Source: Phytoseiulus persimilis
Taxonomy: Eukaryota > Arthropoda > Arachnida > Mesostigmata > Phytoseiidae
Assembly: GCA_037576195.1 (NCBI GenBank)
Contig: CM075102.1
Location: 27,896,745 to 27,960,744 of the forward strand
Length of the DNA stretch: 64,000 nucleotides
Direction of reading: 5' to 3'
Shown here: piece by piece, positions 51,445 through 61,749 of the stretch
How positions within the stretch are numbered: the stretch's first letter is position 1
Layout: each line of letters opens with the position of its first letter
The notes under the pieces: generated by a model
Databases searched by the model: none
The model's input: the letters and a program-made list of their open reading frames with translations, nothing else
What the model was told of the DNA's origin: nothing
Translations under genes and position numbers: made by a program

Positions 51445-54400
51445 TTATGGAGGCGCAGCAAGCCTCCGTGATGCCCGGGGTGGACCGATGATTTGACGTC
51501 CCCTTCCCTTCTTTTTCGCGAGGTCCGCGCAAAGGACTGCGTTTAACGCACCCTGCCTGATTTCTCGGAGTGGGTGGAGTGCCAAAATTTTCTTTTTTCG
51601 GAATCGAGTGATCGGGCGAGACTTTCAGCGAAAAGGGAAGAACCCGAGAGAATTGACACAGATGTGAGCATTTGGATTATTATGAGAGCAACTCATATGA
51701 TCTAATGATCTCGAGCAGAAACAAGATATACTTTGAGTTGCTTTTAGATCATGGGAGAGAGCAAAACATGGATGACGGATCGTCAAGAGGGCGAGGAATC
51801 AGATGAAACAGTCGGGCTTCTGCTTTTCTCGAAGAGTTCGTGAAGAAATCACCCAGGCAGAACTCAAGTTTCCTGATGTACCAGGAACGGGAGGCATTCG
51901 GATGCCCCTGGCAATGTGATGCCCGAAGAAGGCCGCCACCGGCATCTCCCCCTCGCTGCGCTAGATTCAACTGTTTATTCAGTTCGTACTCTAATCACCT
52001 CGATGGGCTCTAATGATGTCGATCTGGGTGTCGACGGCTGGCAGGAATTGATAACCACTGGGCTAGAGTAAAGGTTATTCAGAGAGGAAGCTGAAAAGAT
52101 TCAGACTGTTGGGACCCGTCAAGGGAATTTCGAGGGACAAGGCCATCTCGGCATCGCGGTGTGAGCGACGGATTCGAGTCCCAAGTCATTGTAGTTCGCG
52201 GAAAGCTGTGATGCAGTCGATACCTGCTCCTTTCGGTTGGAATGACTGAGTTGCGTTCGCGATGAACCATCAGGAACTTCATCGTCCCAACTGCCGTCAC
52301 GCCCCGAGGCTGGTCGACTCCTGCGTTACGCATGAGAACTAACTGTACGCGGCTGAGAACACCTCAAGCCAACGTGATGCCGCGAACGTATCGCACTTGT
52401 GGACCATCGATGAGTGTCCGGACTCTTTCAAGTCCTCGAAAATATCCGCAATTGTTCCTCAGCGACATTGAGCGGGACAGCGCGAGCCATTCAGACAGGC
52501 ATTCTGATGCAGTGCATGGATGAATGAACCTGGGTAGAAACAACACGGGTAGAGGGGGGCGAGGCGGGTCATTGGGAAGGAAGACGACTCCTGGTGCCCG
52601 CCAAGTCAGTTCTGCCTCTCCGGATGCCTGGGTGCATCCCTGCCCGGCGCGCCGGCCGCCGGCTTCGCTCGTTGTCTGTCTGTTTATCTGTCCTTCGCCC
52701 ATGAGTGAATTCGGATGAGTGGGGCTTTGGCGATAGGGAGATAAGAACGTTACGCGGAAGGCTAAGTGGATATAAAAATAGCCCATTTCGCCGATATAAT
52801 AGGGTAAGCACACAACCGATGGTGAAACTCCGTGTAAACTCTTCGTCTTCGTTGTGTTCCTGCGGAAGCGCGGAGCGAAAAATTATTCCAGGAGAACGAA
52901 CCGTCAACTTGAAGAGAATCGAGACAGTTCGTCCGGGAAGGGTGGGTTTACAAGGGCTGATCGATACTCGAGAAGAACCGGGTCGTTCTACTCTGGGGCA
53001 AACTGTTTTGACGCACAAAGGCGGAACATATTGAGCATCCGCACAGACAGAAACGGGGAGAACTCGTTCCAGTCAGAAGCCGGAAACGGTATTTTTTGAG
53101 AAATATGACACATGCTCGCTTTGAAAGCTGCACCAGAGTGGAGAGACAACGCAAGAAGGGAGGCGCGGGCTGAAAGCTTATTTCCCGAAGCTGCGCGAAC
53201 CGTGATGGAATGCCTCGGTCGTCTTCGAGTTTCAGTCTTTATGAACCCGTAACGAAATACTTTCTGTCGAGAGTCTTCTCCGGAAGAACAAATCCACGAG
53301 TTGCTTTTCCTGTGCAAATTCATTCTTGTTCTTCCTTCCGTGCGTCCCAGTCCTGTGATGCCGCCGATCGGATTCCAGTTCAAGCCGAAACACGAGTTCT
53401 CCCGAAGGTTTCGGTCGCAGTTGGATACAGTAGCGAGCCCCGTCTAGTTAGCGAGCGAGTTGGCGGGTGCGTCAGCCGTCGAGTGAGTGGGATCGCGGCA
53501 AGTCACCACTACAAAGCGCGTCGTGTCAAGTTGGATTACCTCTGTTGCTCTGCGTGACAGGGAGGAATCCCCATGTCTGCGTTCCCGTCGGCTCTCTCGT
53601 CGTTGGAGGTGTTGGCGTTGCTCTTTGAATAGTTATCCCTCGCTGATGCTCTTCGTGGTGAGCGAGTTGTCTGCGGGCCGTCCGGCCATGTATGATGGCT
53701 CGTACGTGACAAGTGGTTGAGATGCTGGATTTACAACCTGCACTTCTGGAAAACGGACCGTGAGAAGAGCCCTGAGCCAGCAGCGACGAGACGAGCACCG
53801 GAATCGGTTCCCGCAGACGTTTCCGGAGTACTTCGTGGTGATCCGACCGAATCCGGCGTTCTTTTCCAACTTCATGCTTCCCGTGTTCTCAGATCCATAT
53901 TTTTGACTCCTCCCGCTGCTGAACCCTGATTCCTGGCGCGTAGCTCGCGTGGCACGTACGCCCAACAGCTTGTTCTCTGCGTTCGTTGGAGCCAAAACTC
54001 AGAGAGCGGAGAGGAACGGAGAAGGACGGGCGGGAAGATGTTTCACTGTCTCGGCGGGCCGCATCCGACCGAGTGGGGAAACAAGCAACAGAGCTTCCTG
54101 AACCTTGCACCGAACCTCCAGCTACGCCAGGAGTCTTGGCCTCGCAGATAGACATCCATAGCTGAGATCCTGGCCCCTCCCCATCGCCCGCCCGTCACTC
54201 TGGCTGCTCCGATCAACATCGATAACTTTTCTGGATCCAACCTGACGAAATGACGTTGTGAGTGTACTCATTTGCGGAGAAATGGGAAAAACACCGCCGA
54301 GAGACGACAATGACGGGCTACATCGTGTTATCCTTGAGGGAATATTCGACGCCGACGTCACTGTTGTCTACGCGGAGATGAATTTGCTCAGGTGAATAAT

Positions 54401-57203
54401 CGACCAGGGATCATGGCTGCGTGTTGTGAATATAAGGAGTCCCACGGTGTCTCCGATCACCGTCATCTGTCCAACTAACCGACCGGCCGACGTACCGAAC
54501 GGATTACGTCTAGGTGTGAACGTTGCCATCATCAGCCCAGGCTTTCTGGCTCGAAGAAGCCCAACGAGCAGCTCATTGTCATCGGGATATTCGCCGAAGT
54601 CCGCAGCCCAGTGGAATCAGTCTCGGACATTTCTAGATTTCGGCAAGAGACAGTATCGAATGTAATTATATTCTATTGAGCAGATCATACAGATTCCAAG
54701 CTTGGCTGGGTTAGGATCGCAACGATATCGGCTGGTCGAGATCGTGGCTTGATGAGATGGAGGCTCGGGTTTCGCTGTCAGAGTTTCAGCGGTTTTTGTT
54801 CTCCGGCTCCGAAGTGGAGCAACTCGACATCGCGGCCCGAACGACTCTCGAGCCGACGGATTTCCTCTCGAGATTCGCTCGCTCATCCAGTCGATGAATT
54901 TCTGAACCCCTCCCGACATGCTCGTGTTGTGACGCCATTGCAAGAGCTACAGAACTTGTTTCTGACAGAGGCCCGCAGAGTTGCCCGCGTGAAACGAATG
55001 AAGTGAGTTATTCGGCGTCGCGGCTGTCGTTATGATATTGTCCGGGGGACACAATATTAGCTAGTAATTAAGCTGAGCTCAACGAACGGAGTGCTCCATT
55101 GGCCCGGGGCGGTCGCCGCAGAGAAGATTGATTTCCAGAACAAACCCCACTGCGGAGTGACGTAGCGTACGTCTGATCGAGCGAACCAGATCCGGATGAT
55201 CCAGCGACGAGACACCCGGCCGCAAGACCTCGGAGAGGCCGCGCGGGCGGCGAAGCGAGCCACATCCCGAAGCAATATAAGTCGGCAACTGCAGCAAAGC
55301 TCCCAATAAAGCGAGACGTCTAATGGTACCTTTGCCACGCTCTCCTCTTGAAGAAGAGCATCGAGTCTGCGTAGGAGCGCAATAGGGTCGTGGTCATCAA
55401 TCGTCAACTCCCCGGCTCATCGAAGCACCGTTTTTTCCCAAAACACCTCCGACTCTCCTTCTGCCTCCCGTCTAACCACTGATCCATGCCGAGCTTGACA
55501 CCCCGATTTGTCCACTTGTGTGTTGACAGCGAACAGCGATCCAAAACTCATCGATCGGATCACCTGTATTGCTATTTGAGATTGGAGAAGAAATCCAATC
55601 CCCCGCGATCCTTGGAAACTTTCGATAGACGGAGCTAGTTTCCCCTGCGGGTCAGGATGAGGCGATATCATCATATATCCGCCGCTCAACCGAGGGCTCG
55701 AGCCGAGTCTCGGCTTTTGTGATCGAGGGAAGTGAAGCGCGAATCCAAAATCCTGCGAAGCTGTTCAGAGCATAAACAAAACTCGGAACTTTCGTCCCGA
55801 TGCTCGCGTGGGTGAGACTGTGACTCGCAGGCAGACGAAGATCCGGTTCGAAGTGCATTCCGAGCGACTCCGTTGAAGAGGTCTTTCTGCTCACGCCACA
55901 TTCGGCGTTTCGCGAATCGCCCCTCCTGAACGCACCTCGCTCCAGGCCGAGCTGAATATTCTGAGACACCTCCCGCAAGGATGTCCTCGGCGTCCACCTT
56001 CTCTCCCGGATTTCTCATTATTGTGACGAGAAGCCGTATCGGGAATTGTAGACCCCACTCTCGGCTCGGCAGAGTATGATGCTCACAGGTGTGCCGCACG
56101 ACTAGATTCTATTACTGCCGATCCATATTACACTCCAACTGTCTGTTCTGATATCATCTTCTTATTGGGAGTATTTTCATTAGCGCTCCCCTCCATGGAC
56201 CGTCTCCGCGTACATGGTAACCTATTTTTCCCACCATCTGGATTCTGTTCGCGCTCTTTCCGATTCGGTTATTTCTTCTATTTGATAACATGAACGCGGG
56301 CGGTTCCGGCAGGATTCAAATTGCATTCGATCCGCAGCCTGATTCCGTTTCGAAAATCAATGAGCACAGTCGCGAGATCGGCGCAGTATACGGAGATTGA
56401 GTCCGGCTCGATTTGAGTCCCTTCCTGGCGTTCCTTCTCGATAATCCCTGGTCAAATCAAGAGTGATCAGCTCGTGTGCGAGCTTTCCGCCAGCGGACAG
56501 ACGACCGGGCAGCCGTGTTGGAAATCAGTCAGGGAGCCGGTCGAGTCCGGCTTCTGCCCTAGTTTAATATTAGCACTCGAAAGTATTTTTAGACGGGAGA
56601 AGAATTTCGAGCTCGGCGATCGACAGGTGATAGATACGACTCAAGCACGGACTCGGTTCAGACGCTGAATGAACCACTACTCCCGTTTCCGAACTTGACG
56701 TTTCGACAGCATCCGCCGACTGGTCTGAGGGATGTCTTGCCGCTTGGGCTGGAACGATATCACGAATTCCGTGAGCTTTGTAAATTATGGTCAGCATGCT
56801 CGAAACAGGAGCAGAGTTTGCTCTGACCGCGGAGCCCGTGTCGCCATCGGAAGAACCTTCTCCTTGGGACCATTTTGCTACATAACAACTCCAGCCAACA
56901 CGAGACCTCCGGGGCGTGCGACATCAGTTGCTTCTGACTCCCGGAGCGCCAAACTGATCGATTCACGATCGATCGGAATTCTATTCGTGAAAGTTCAAAT
57001 GAGTCCGACTCGAGTCGTCCGCTCAGCGCCAGGTGAATAAATGTGTCGAATATTCCTATTGAGTCAAGTTTGATACTAAAATTGAAAGGTACTGTTGTGC
57101 CAGGAGAGGCACACGACTATCGATGCTCGAGAATGTTTCCCCGTGTGAATTATCGGAGCGCGAATGTGAAGAAAGTTCGGGTACATTTCATGCATTTCTG
57201 AGT

Positions 57204-57209
57204 TTTATT
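57204..57209 (-). terminator. Poly(A) signal AATAAA of the SLC16-like gene
   Basis: The plus strand reads TTTATT, which is AATAAA on the minus strand, 195 bases after the stop codon. It is the first canonical hexamer I see downstream, so the 3' untranslated region would be roughly 210-230 bases. The cleavage site itself cannot be read from sequence. Confidence 0.6.
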
Positions 57210-57403
57210 TACATTCCGAATAGAAATGAATAGTCAACAACATCTACAGAGACTACAGTCAGGGTGGCAAAGACCGTTCGGAATACGACGTTCCCGCCTT
57301 CGAGTCACAACGCTTCAGAATAATTCGATGACTGTCCGCAGTTGAATTCCTATGATTCTCTCCTGGAATGGACCTTGGAGTGATGGAACTGTCTCGAAAC
57401 TAT

Positions 57404-58627
57404 CTAACAAGGTTCGTCTTCAACCAGCATGGGACCGTCTGTTTGTACTTTGTCGAAGAACGGCTCGAGGAAAAGCCACAAAAAGGTGACGCCCAATTGT
57501 AGCAGGCCAAATGTCTGGTAGAGTACGTCGTACGACTCGTCGACGTCGCGGTAGAAATGAGCGTACAGCGGCAAAGAGCAAACCATGTACAGCCCGCAGA
57601 AGACTTTTAGAATTCCGAGCCCGCAGTGCTTGAGTCGAGCACCCAAGAACAGCCTGAGGAGGCTCGGTTGAACAAACTCCAGGCTCCCCTGCACAAAGCC
57701 AAGAACCACAGCCCAGAACACCACAGCCACCAAGCTGCGAAGGAACGGTGTCATGAGGAGGCAGAAGCCCCCGACGAAATTTGTCAAGAGGACGATTGTC
57801 TTCTCGGAAATATCGAAACTGCACAGGAGGGAATTGCACAAACTGATCCCGGCAACGTTCGCCAGCGCCCACGACAGGATGAGGCAGACAGCCGAGATAT
57901 ACGTCGAATCCTCGACCTTAAGCTGTACGTCGACGAACGCGTCGAGCATGGTTGTCGAAATCATCCAAAGATGGCAATTGGATATAGCCGTACATAACAA
58001 CAAAGTGAAGGCGGGAGTGGTGAACGTTCGAATAACGGCTTCTGGGAACTGAACGGGCAGTTCGATCGGAGTGAGAATCGAGAGGCTCTCTTGGGAAACC
58101 GATCTCCTGTGCAGGGTGGTCTGAAGCACTCTCGAATCGTGGAGAACGTCCACGCTTACCGATCTGTCCGGTCGTTGAGAAATAATTTGGTTGACAAAGT
58201 TCAAGCTCAGGTTGGTGTCGCTGGGTTCGGTGTTCAGGCGTCGACGGCTCGGCTCAAGCGTAGCTAGATGCTTTCTGAAACCTAAGTCGTGTTCGGCGGC
58301 GGAGTGAACCCTCTGCCGATAGCCAAACTGTTGCGATTGATTTTTTCGTTGCGCCGAAAACGGTAATTTGCCCGCTATGGTCACAGGGAGCGGAACAGTG
58401 GCTGGCGGTGCCGCATGCGGAGACGTATCGATGAATTGATTGAGTTCAATAGGTTTGTTCGACTTGACGAGGGGGCCTTCATCATCAAGTGTCCCGATGT
58501 CGTCGGCGCGTCCTTGTGACTTCGGCTGAGGCGACAGTGAGGCCGTCGTCGTTGCCGCTGGTGAGGACACCAGGGAATTGTTGTCACGAAACTGCACGAT
58601 CACCACGGCTATCGCGTGCAAACCAAC
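57404..58627 (-). CDS. SLC16-like gene, last coding exon (TM6 end, long loop, TM7-TM12)
   Basis: The acceptor AAATTACAG ends at 58628. Codons begin in phase 0 with VGLHAIAVVIVQF, which completes TM6, and run 407 codons to TAG at 57404-57406. This is by far the longest open frame in the window. The loop of roughly 180 residues is polar and probably disordered, with RRSVSQES-type basic/Ser clusters that could be phosphorylation sites. Six hydrophobic helices follow, then an acidic C-terminal tail ending VEDEPC. Confidence 0.93.
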   Translation of the reverse strand, partial: VGLHAIAVVIVQFRDNNSLVSSPAATTTASLSPQPKSQGRADDIGTLDDEGPLVKSNKPIELNQFIDTSPHAAPPATVPLPVTIAGKLPFSAQRKNQSQQFGYRQRVHSAAEHDLGFRKHLATLEPSRRRLNTEPSDTNLSLNFVNQIISQRPDRSVSVDVLHDSRVLQTTLHRRSVSQESLSILTPIELPVQFPEAVIRTFTTPAFTLLLCTAISNCHLWMISTTMLDAFVDVQLKVEDSTYISAVCLILSWALANVAGISLCNSLLCSFDISEKTIVLLTNFVGGFCLLMTPFLRSLVAVVFWAVVLGFVQGSLEFVQPSLLRLFLGARLKHCGLGILKVFCGLYMVCSLPLYAHFYRDVDESYDVLYQTFGLLQLGVTFLWLFLEPFFDKVQTDGPMLVEDEPC

Positions 58628-59925
58628 CTGTAATTTGACGAGCGATCGAATTCAGCTGAGGGAAAACGTGTTTGGACACCGTGCGGGTGCTTGTCGTGGT
58701 TTGCGAGAGCCGGCTCGTTTTTCAACGGCTTGCAGAGCTACTTCAACGTAAGCAGTCGACGATTGACAAAGAAAAACACGCGGATTCGGAATGATGCGCC
58801 AACCGTCAGAGTAGCGCATTGCACTGAAGAACGGATTGATGGCAAGATTCGTCGAATTGTGTTGGAATGCCTACCCCAGCCAAGATCAACATGGCGCCTT
58901 TCAATGTAACGAGATCTTCAAGGACTAATAACAGTGGACAGCCGACGAAACCTCCGCACACAGTTGTGAGCTGTCCGTTCAGATGCTTCCGATATGCGTC
59001 GGCCTCATCGCGCGTATCTGACGTAAAGGCCCGACTGAGGCCCACACCCACTCCTGAAAAGCAACCCATCGCAGTCATTTTTAACATGTTCCGAATCCTC
59101 GGGACCGAGCCCGTGTACTTTGGTGGGCTCAAACTCTATTTTTATAACTCTTGGCTCTGCTGCCGTGGCGTACAACATTGTGTCGAGATATGCAGCACCT
59201 ATGAGGTTTTCCAGACATGGAATTTCAACCCGACTGTCTCCTAGGAGCTCGTCGGAATACGATGCCGGTCTAGCAGTAGCTATCATCGACATCTCGGAAT
59301 CTCCAGAGCCAGTGGGATCGAATGAGCATCTCAGTCCGAATCAGATGCGCTGGTCAGTTTGGTGGAATGATTCTCAAAGAGCCTTCGCGCTCGGCGCAGT
59401 GTTCCCAATACTTTAGGGCTGGTGTTGATCCGTTGCTCGAAGCCCAACGCATCGGAAATTCCACTCACCGTACACGGCTGAGGCGATCGCGTAGCTTGTC
59501 ACAACATCGCTTATCGGGAAAGACAACGCGATGCCTACGCAGGTGAGCATTATGGCAAGCACGGGAAGAATTAGAGGCGGCCGCACCCGTATGCGGCCCG
59601 AAGAGCCGACGATCCCCTCTGTGGAATCCAATCAAGGTCATTATCCCATGCTCGGAATCTCCTTAAAAATTATGTTCCCTGTACATGCGAGCCTCAGAAG
59701 ACGCTGCGAGCAATAACTCGAAGAAAATGAGAAGGTTTCGAATTACCCACCTGACATCGCTGCCAGGCCGGCCATGAGCGCCACTGGCAGACATCCCCAT
59801 TGACGGTCGAGATTGAGGTGACGTATAAGAAGCAAAACAATGACAGGCTGCGTGTTGTACAGCAGTCCTTGAAAGAAGCTCAAAAGGCCATGGAGCTGAC
59901 AACGAAGTTTCCACGAGAGCATCAT
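57404..59925 (-). CDS. SLC16/monocarboxylate-transporter-like MFS protein, four coding exons
   Basis: This is a membrane transporter of the major facilitator superfamily, closest in layout to SLC16 proteins, which move monocarboxylates or related small solutes across the plasma membrane; the substrate here is unknown. Coding exons on the minus strand are 59925-59751, 59618-59469, 59053-58875 and 58627-57404. Junction phases agree throughout (1, 1, 0) and give 575 residues; all introns are GT-AG (132, 415 and 247 bp). TM1-TM6 lie at about residues 13-180, a loop rich in Ser, Pro, Gln and Arg at about 186-367, and TM7-TM12 at about 373-565. The TM4-TM5 stretch (GVGLS near 111, then YRKHLNGQ at 129 and CGGFVG at 141) follows the SLC16 pattern of Gly-rich TM4, basic loop and small-residue TM5. 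GRIRVRP at about 66-72 is the TM2-TM3 loop. The start is the first of two ATGs in context CACCATG, just inside an exon whose acceptor ends ATCAG, so a 5' untranslated or extra N-terminal exon probably lies upstream. The TM1 motif DGGWGW is not seen: divergent, or on an unseen exon. I am sure of the gene and fairly sure of the family. Confidence 0.88.
58875..59053 (-). CDS. SLC16-like gene, exon 3 (TM4 end, TM5, start of TM6)
   Basis: The acceptor is TTGCTTTTCAG at 59054 and the donor is GGG|GTAGGC at 58874. Two bases complete the Gly codon shared with exon 2, followed by 59 codons. The encoded order Gly-rich TM4 end, polar basic segment, CGGFVGCPLLLVLEDL (TM5), then KGAMLILAG (TM6 start) follows the SLC16 core closely. 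Confidence 0.87.
59469..59618 (-). CDS. SLC16-like gene, exon 2 (loop, TM3, TM4)
   Basis: The acceptor is TTCCACAG at 59619 and the donor is TACG|GTGAGT at 59468. The exon is 150 bases: two bases finishing a Glu codon, 49 codons, and one base of a Gly codon. It carries GRIRVRPPLI, the basic TM2-TM3 loop typical of MFS proteins, then TM3 and the start of TM4 (SYAIASAVYG). Phase agrees with both neighbours. Confidence 0.87.
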
Positions 59926-59929
59926 GGTG
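59751..59929 (-). CDS. SLC16-like gene, first visible coding exon (TM1, TM2)
   Basis: Acceptor TTACAAATCAG ends at 59930, with CTAAC as a good branchpoint about 20 bases before it. Coding starts at 59925 and runs 58 codons plus one base. The donor is CAG|GTGGGT at 59750. The exon encodes a hydrophobic helix (GLLSFFQGLLY onward), a short polar loop, then WGCLPVALMAG, matching TM1 and TM2. A Trp at the start of TM2 is common in SLC16 proteins. Confidence 0.82.
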
Positions 59930-61118
59930 CTGATTTGTAATCAGTTAGTTTACTGTTTTCATTGCGTCGTCGCCGTTGTCGTCGCCGTTGCTAGGGAGAC
60001 CCCATCTGAAAAGTAAGACGTAGTGCATTGCTCCGTGCTGCATTCGTTCCAAGAGTGCGTCGGGAAGATGAGCGAACAGAGGCGGGGCATTTCACAGTAC
60101 ACGGAGCGCTGGAGTTGTGCGGACAGAGTCAGCCAGGCCATACTTTTGCTGCGGGCTCGGGGGAAGCAGTTTATTCTGAGAATGGGAGAAGGCACCAGAT
60201 TACTGGATAGCAATGATAAATAATGCGCATCCGTGTTCGACGAGGATAAACCATCGGCCTTCCTGTCGGGGTCGAACTGAAGTATTGGGAAGCTGGCATC
60301 CATGGAGTCTCGGCTTCGATCTTCCCGAAAACTCTTCCGATGTCCTGAGCTTAGGCCCGACACGATTGGGGCCGTTGCTCAACTCATATTCACGCTGTCC
60401 ACTATGCAGCAAACTTCGTCAAATATGAGATTCGCCAGAACCATTCAACATTCCTCTGCGGTAACCGCATGCAGATTCGAGTCTCATCCGGAAGGCAATC
60501 ACCCTAGCGATGAGAAATTATTGATCGACGGCCTGGGCTCGAGAGCTTCTGGAGACGACTGTCGCCAGCAGGACACGGATGGTCTGACGTGATAATAATG
60601 ATGCAGGGGAGAGAAATCTGTCCACTTGTTTGGAGTTCTGTGGCTGTTGGTTTAGCACTCGATTTGATTGTTCTGTTTCCATTAAAACTGGATTCCCTGA
60701 TGGCGGCGCACTTATTGCCAACAAGTGTAAACATACTTATCTTAGCAGTGGCCCCACTGAAGCGAGACAGGATAAGTGCAGTGGCGCCTCTAGGCTGGCC
60801 CGGTGCAACTCAACTTAGTTACACGTGAAGTGAATGCTGAGGACGGTATTTTCGTGAACAAGTTCACTATGAGGAGTCTTCATCCGCTCGACCGTTCATT
60901 CGTACATACGCTGCCCACTCGCTCGCTCATTTGTTGCCTCCCTCCCTGCCTTTTGCCTGCCTACCCCCGTTCGAGGGAGTTGACTGCCTCGAACGTCGCC
61001 CATGAGGTGTGGGGCTGTGGTGGCCGTTCGACTCTCCCGCCGTGGTGCATCCTACTTTCGTCGATTACGTCTGGGAATTGAGCTGCGCGAGCATTCGTTT
61101 AGGCCGAGTTGGGAGAAC
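59930..61118. other. Upstream region of the SLC16-like gene
   Basis: This stretch lies between the divergent SLC16-like gene and the candidate small gene. It should hold the unseen 5' exon and promoter of the transporter. I see the GTC/GCC repeat and no clear coding exon; minus frames here encode no membrane helix with the SLC16 TM1 motif. Confidence 0.5.
59965..59990. repeat. GTC/GCC trinucleotide repeat upstream of the SLC16-like start
   Basis: Repeated GTCGTCGCCGTT units. On the minus strand it lies about 40 bases before the acceptor of the first visible coding exon, so it is intronic or in the 5' untranslated region. Confidence 0.6.
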
Positions 61119-61125
61119 TATAAAA
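61119..61125 (+). promoter_or_regulatory. TATA-like box upstream of the candidate small gene
   Basis: TATAAAA sits 23 bases before the first ATG of the candidate two-exon gene. Initiation would be expected near 61148, which would exclude ATG 61142 and favour ATG 61432 in the next exon. The heptamer alone is not rare, so this stands or falls with the gene. Confidence 0.18.
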
Positions 61126-61141
61126 TTCGAGCAAACTCTTT

Positions 61142-61749
61142 ATGCTTCACCGATGTTACCCAGTTGTGAACGCTTGGGAATTCGACTACGATTGGCGCGA
61201 CTTCGCGCTTGAGGCAACCGTAAGTGAGACGGCGAATGTCATCGCGGAAGACGTGCGAAACGAATATCTTCCCGGGGAATATTCAAGCTCGTCGAAGCTT
61301 AAGCGCCGAATATGCCCGAAAATCTTGAGAGTCCGCTGTGCGAGCATCAGCGGAATCAGCTCAAATTTCGTAAAGGAATGAGTCCTCCATCTAAGTTGCT
61401 GACGATAGCCGGGACGGATCGCCTTCCAACCATGGAGGAAAGAACATCCAGGAGCTACGTTCAGGAGCCGGACGTCTTCGGCTATTGCACGGGAGGGCTC
61501 TGCCCATCCGAAGGGTCTCATCCAGATCCTGATGAAATGATTGCCATGGTTCACTTTCCCTCCAATGATGATTACTGCCACTGTTCGCACGGACCGTTTC
61601 TGGATCCAGTGGATTTTCCGCACGACAGATTCCTGGGAGCGAAAGAGAGTGATTTTACGGCGCCGCTGGATCGCTCTGCGAAAGACACGATACACGTATC
61701 CTATTTCATGTCCCGCGCGGAATCTCCCGGCCTCGAGTTCGAAGAGTAA
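61142..61749 (+). CDS. Candidate small gene, acidic Cys/His-containing protein
   Basis: An open frame ends at TAA 61747-61749. From ATG 61432, in excellent context (CAACCATGG), it encodes 105 residues rich in Asp, Glu, Pro and His with FGYCTGGLCPSEG and DDYCHCSHG, which might bind a metal. An upstream segment 61142-61219 ends ACC|GTAAGT, a perfect donor. An acceptor TCCATCTAAG at 61395 joins it in phase 0 (176-bp intron) and would extend the product to 143 residues. The gene would be transcribed away from the SLC16-like gene. The opposite strand is also open for 241 codons here, but that frame has the Arg/Ser-rich composition of a shadow. No family is recognised and no close poly(A) signal is seen, so it is tentative. 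Confidence 0.27.

Larger units (their letters stand above)
43006..57203. other. 14 kb without a recognisable gene
   Basis: Contains the C14 and G23 homopolymers, the small ORF at 48.5 kb and many unassigned open frames up to 173 codons. A plus frame at 43160-43681 has coding-like composition and a GTAAGT just after its end, but it is stopped before the donor. No reverse transcriptase, transposase or terminal repeats of a mobile element were found. Confidence 0.45.

Noticed and set aside
51237-51491. Plus and minus frames with Gly or Pro runs at 51.4 kb
   Set aside because: These are translations of the G23 homopolymer, not protein features.
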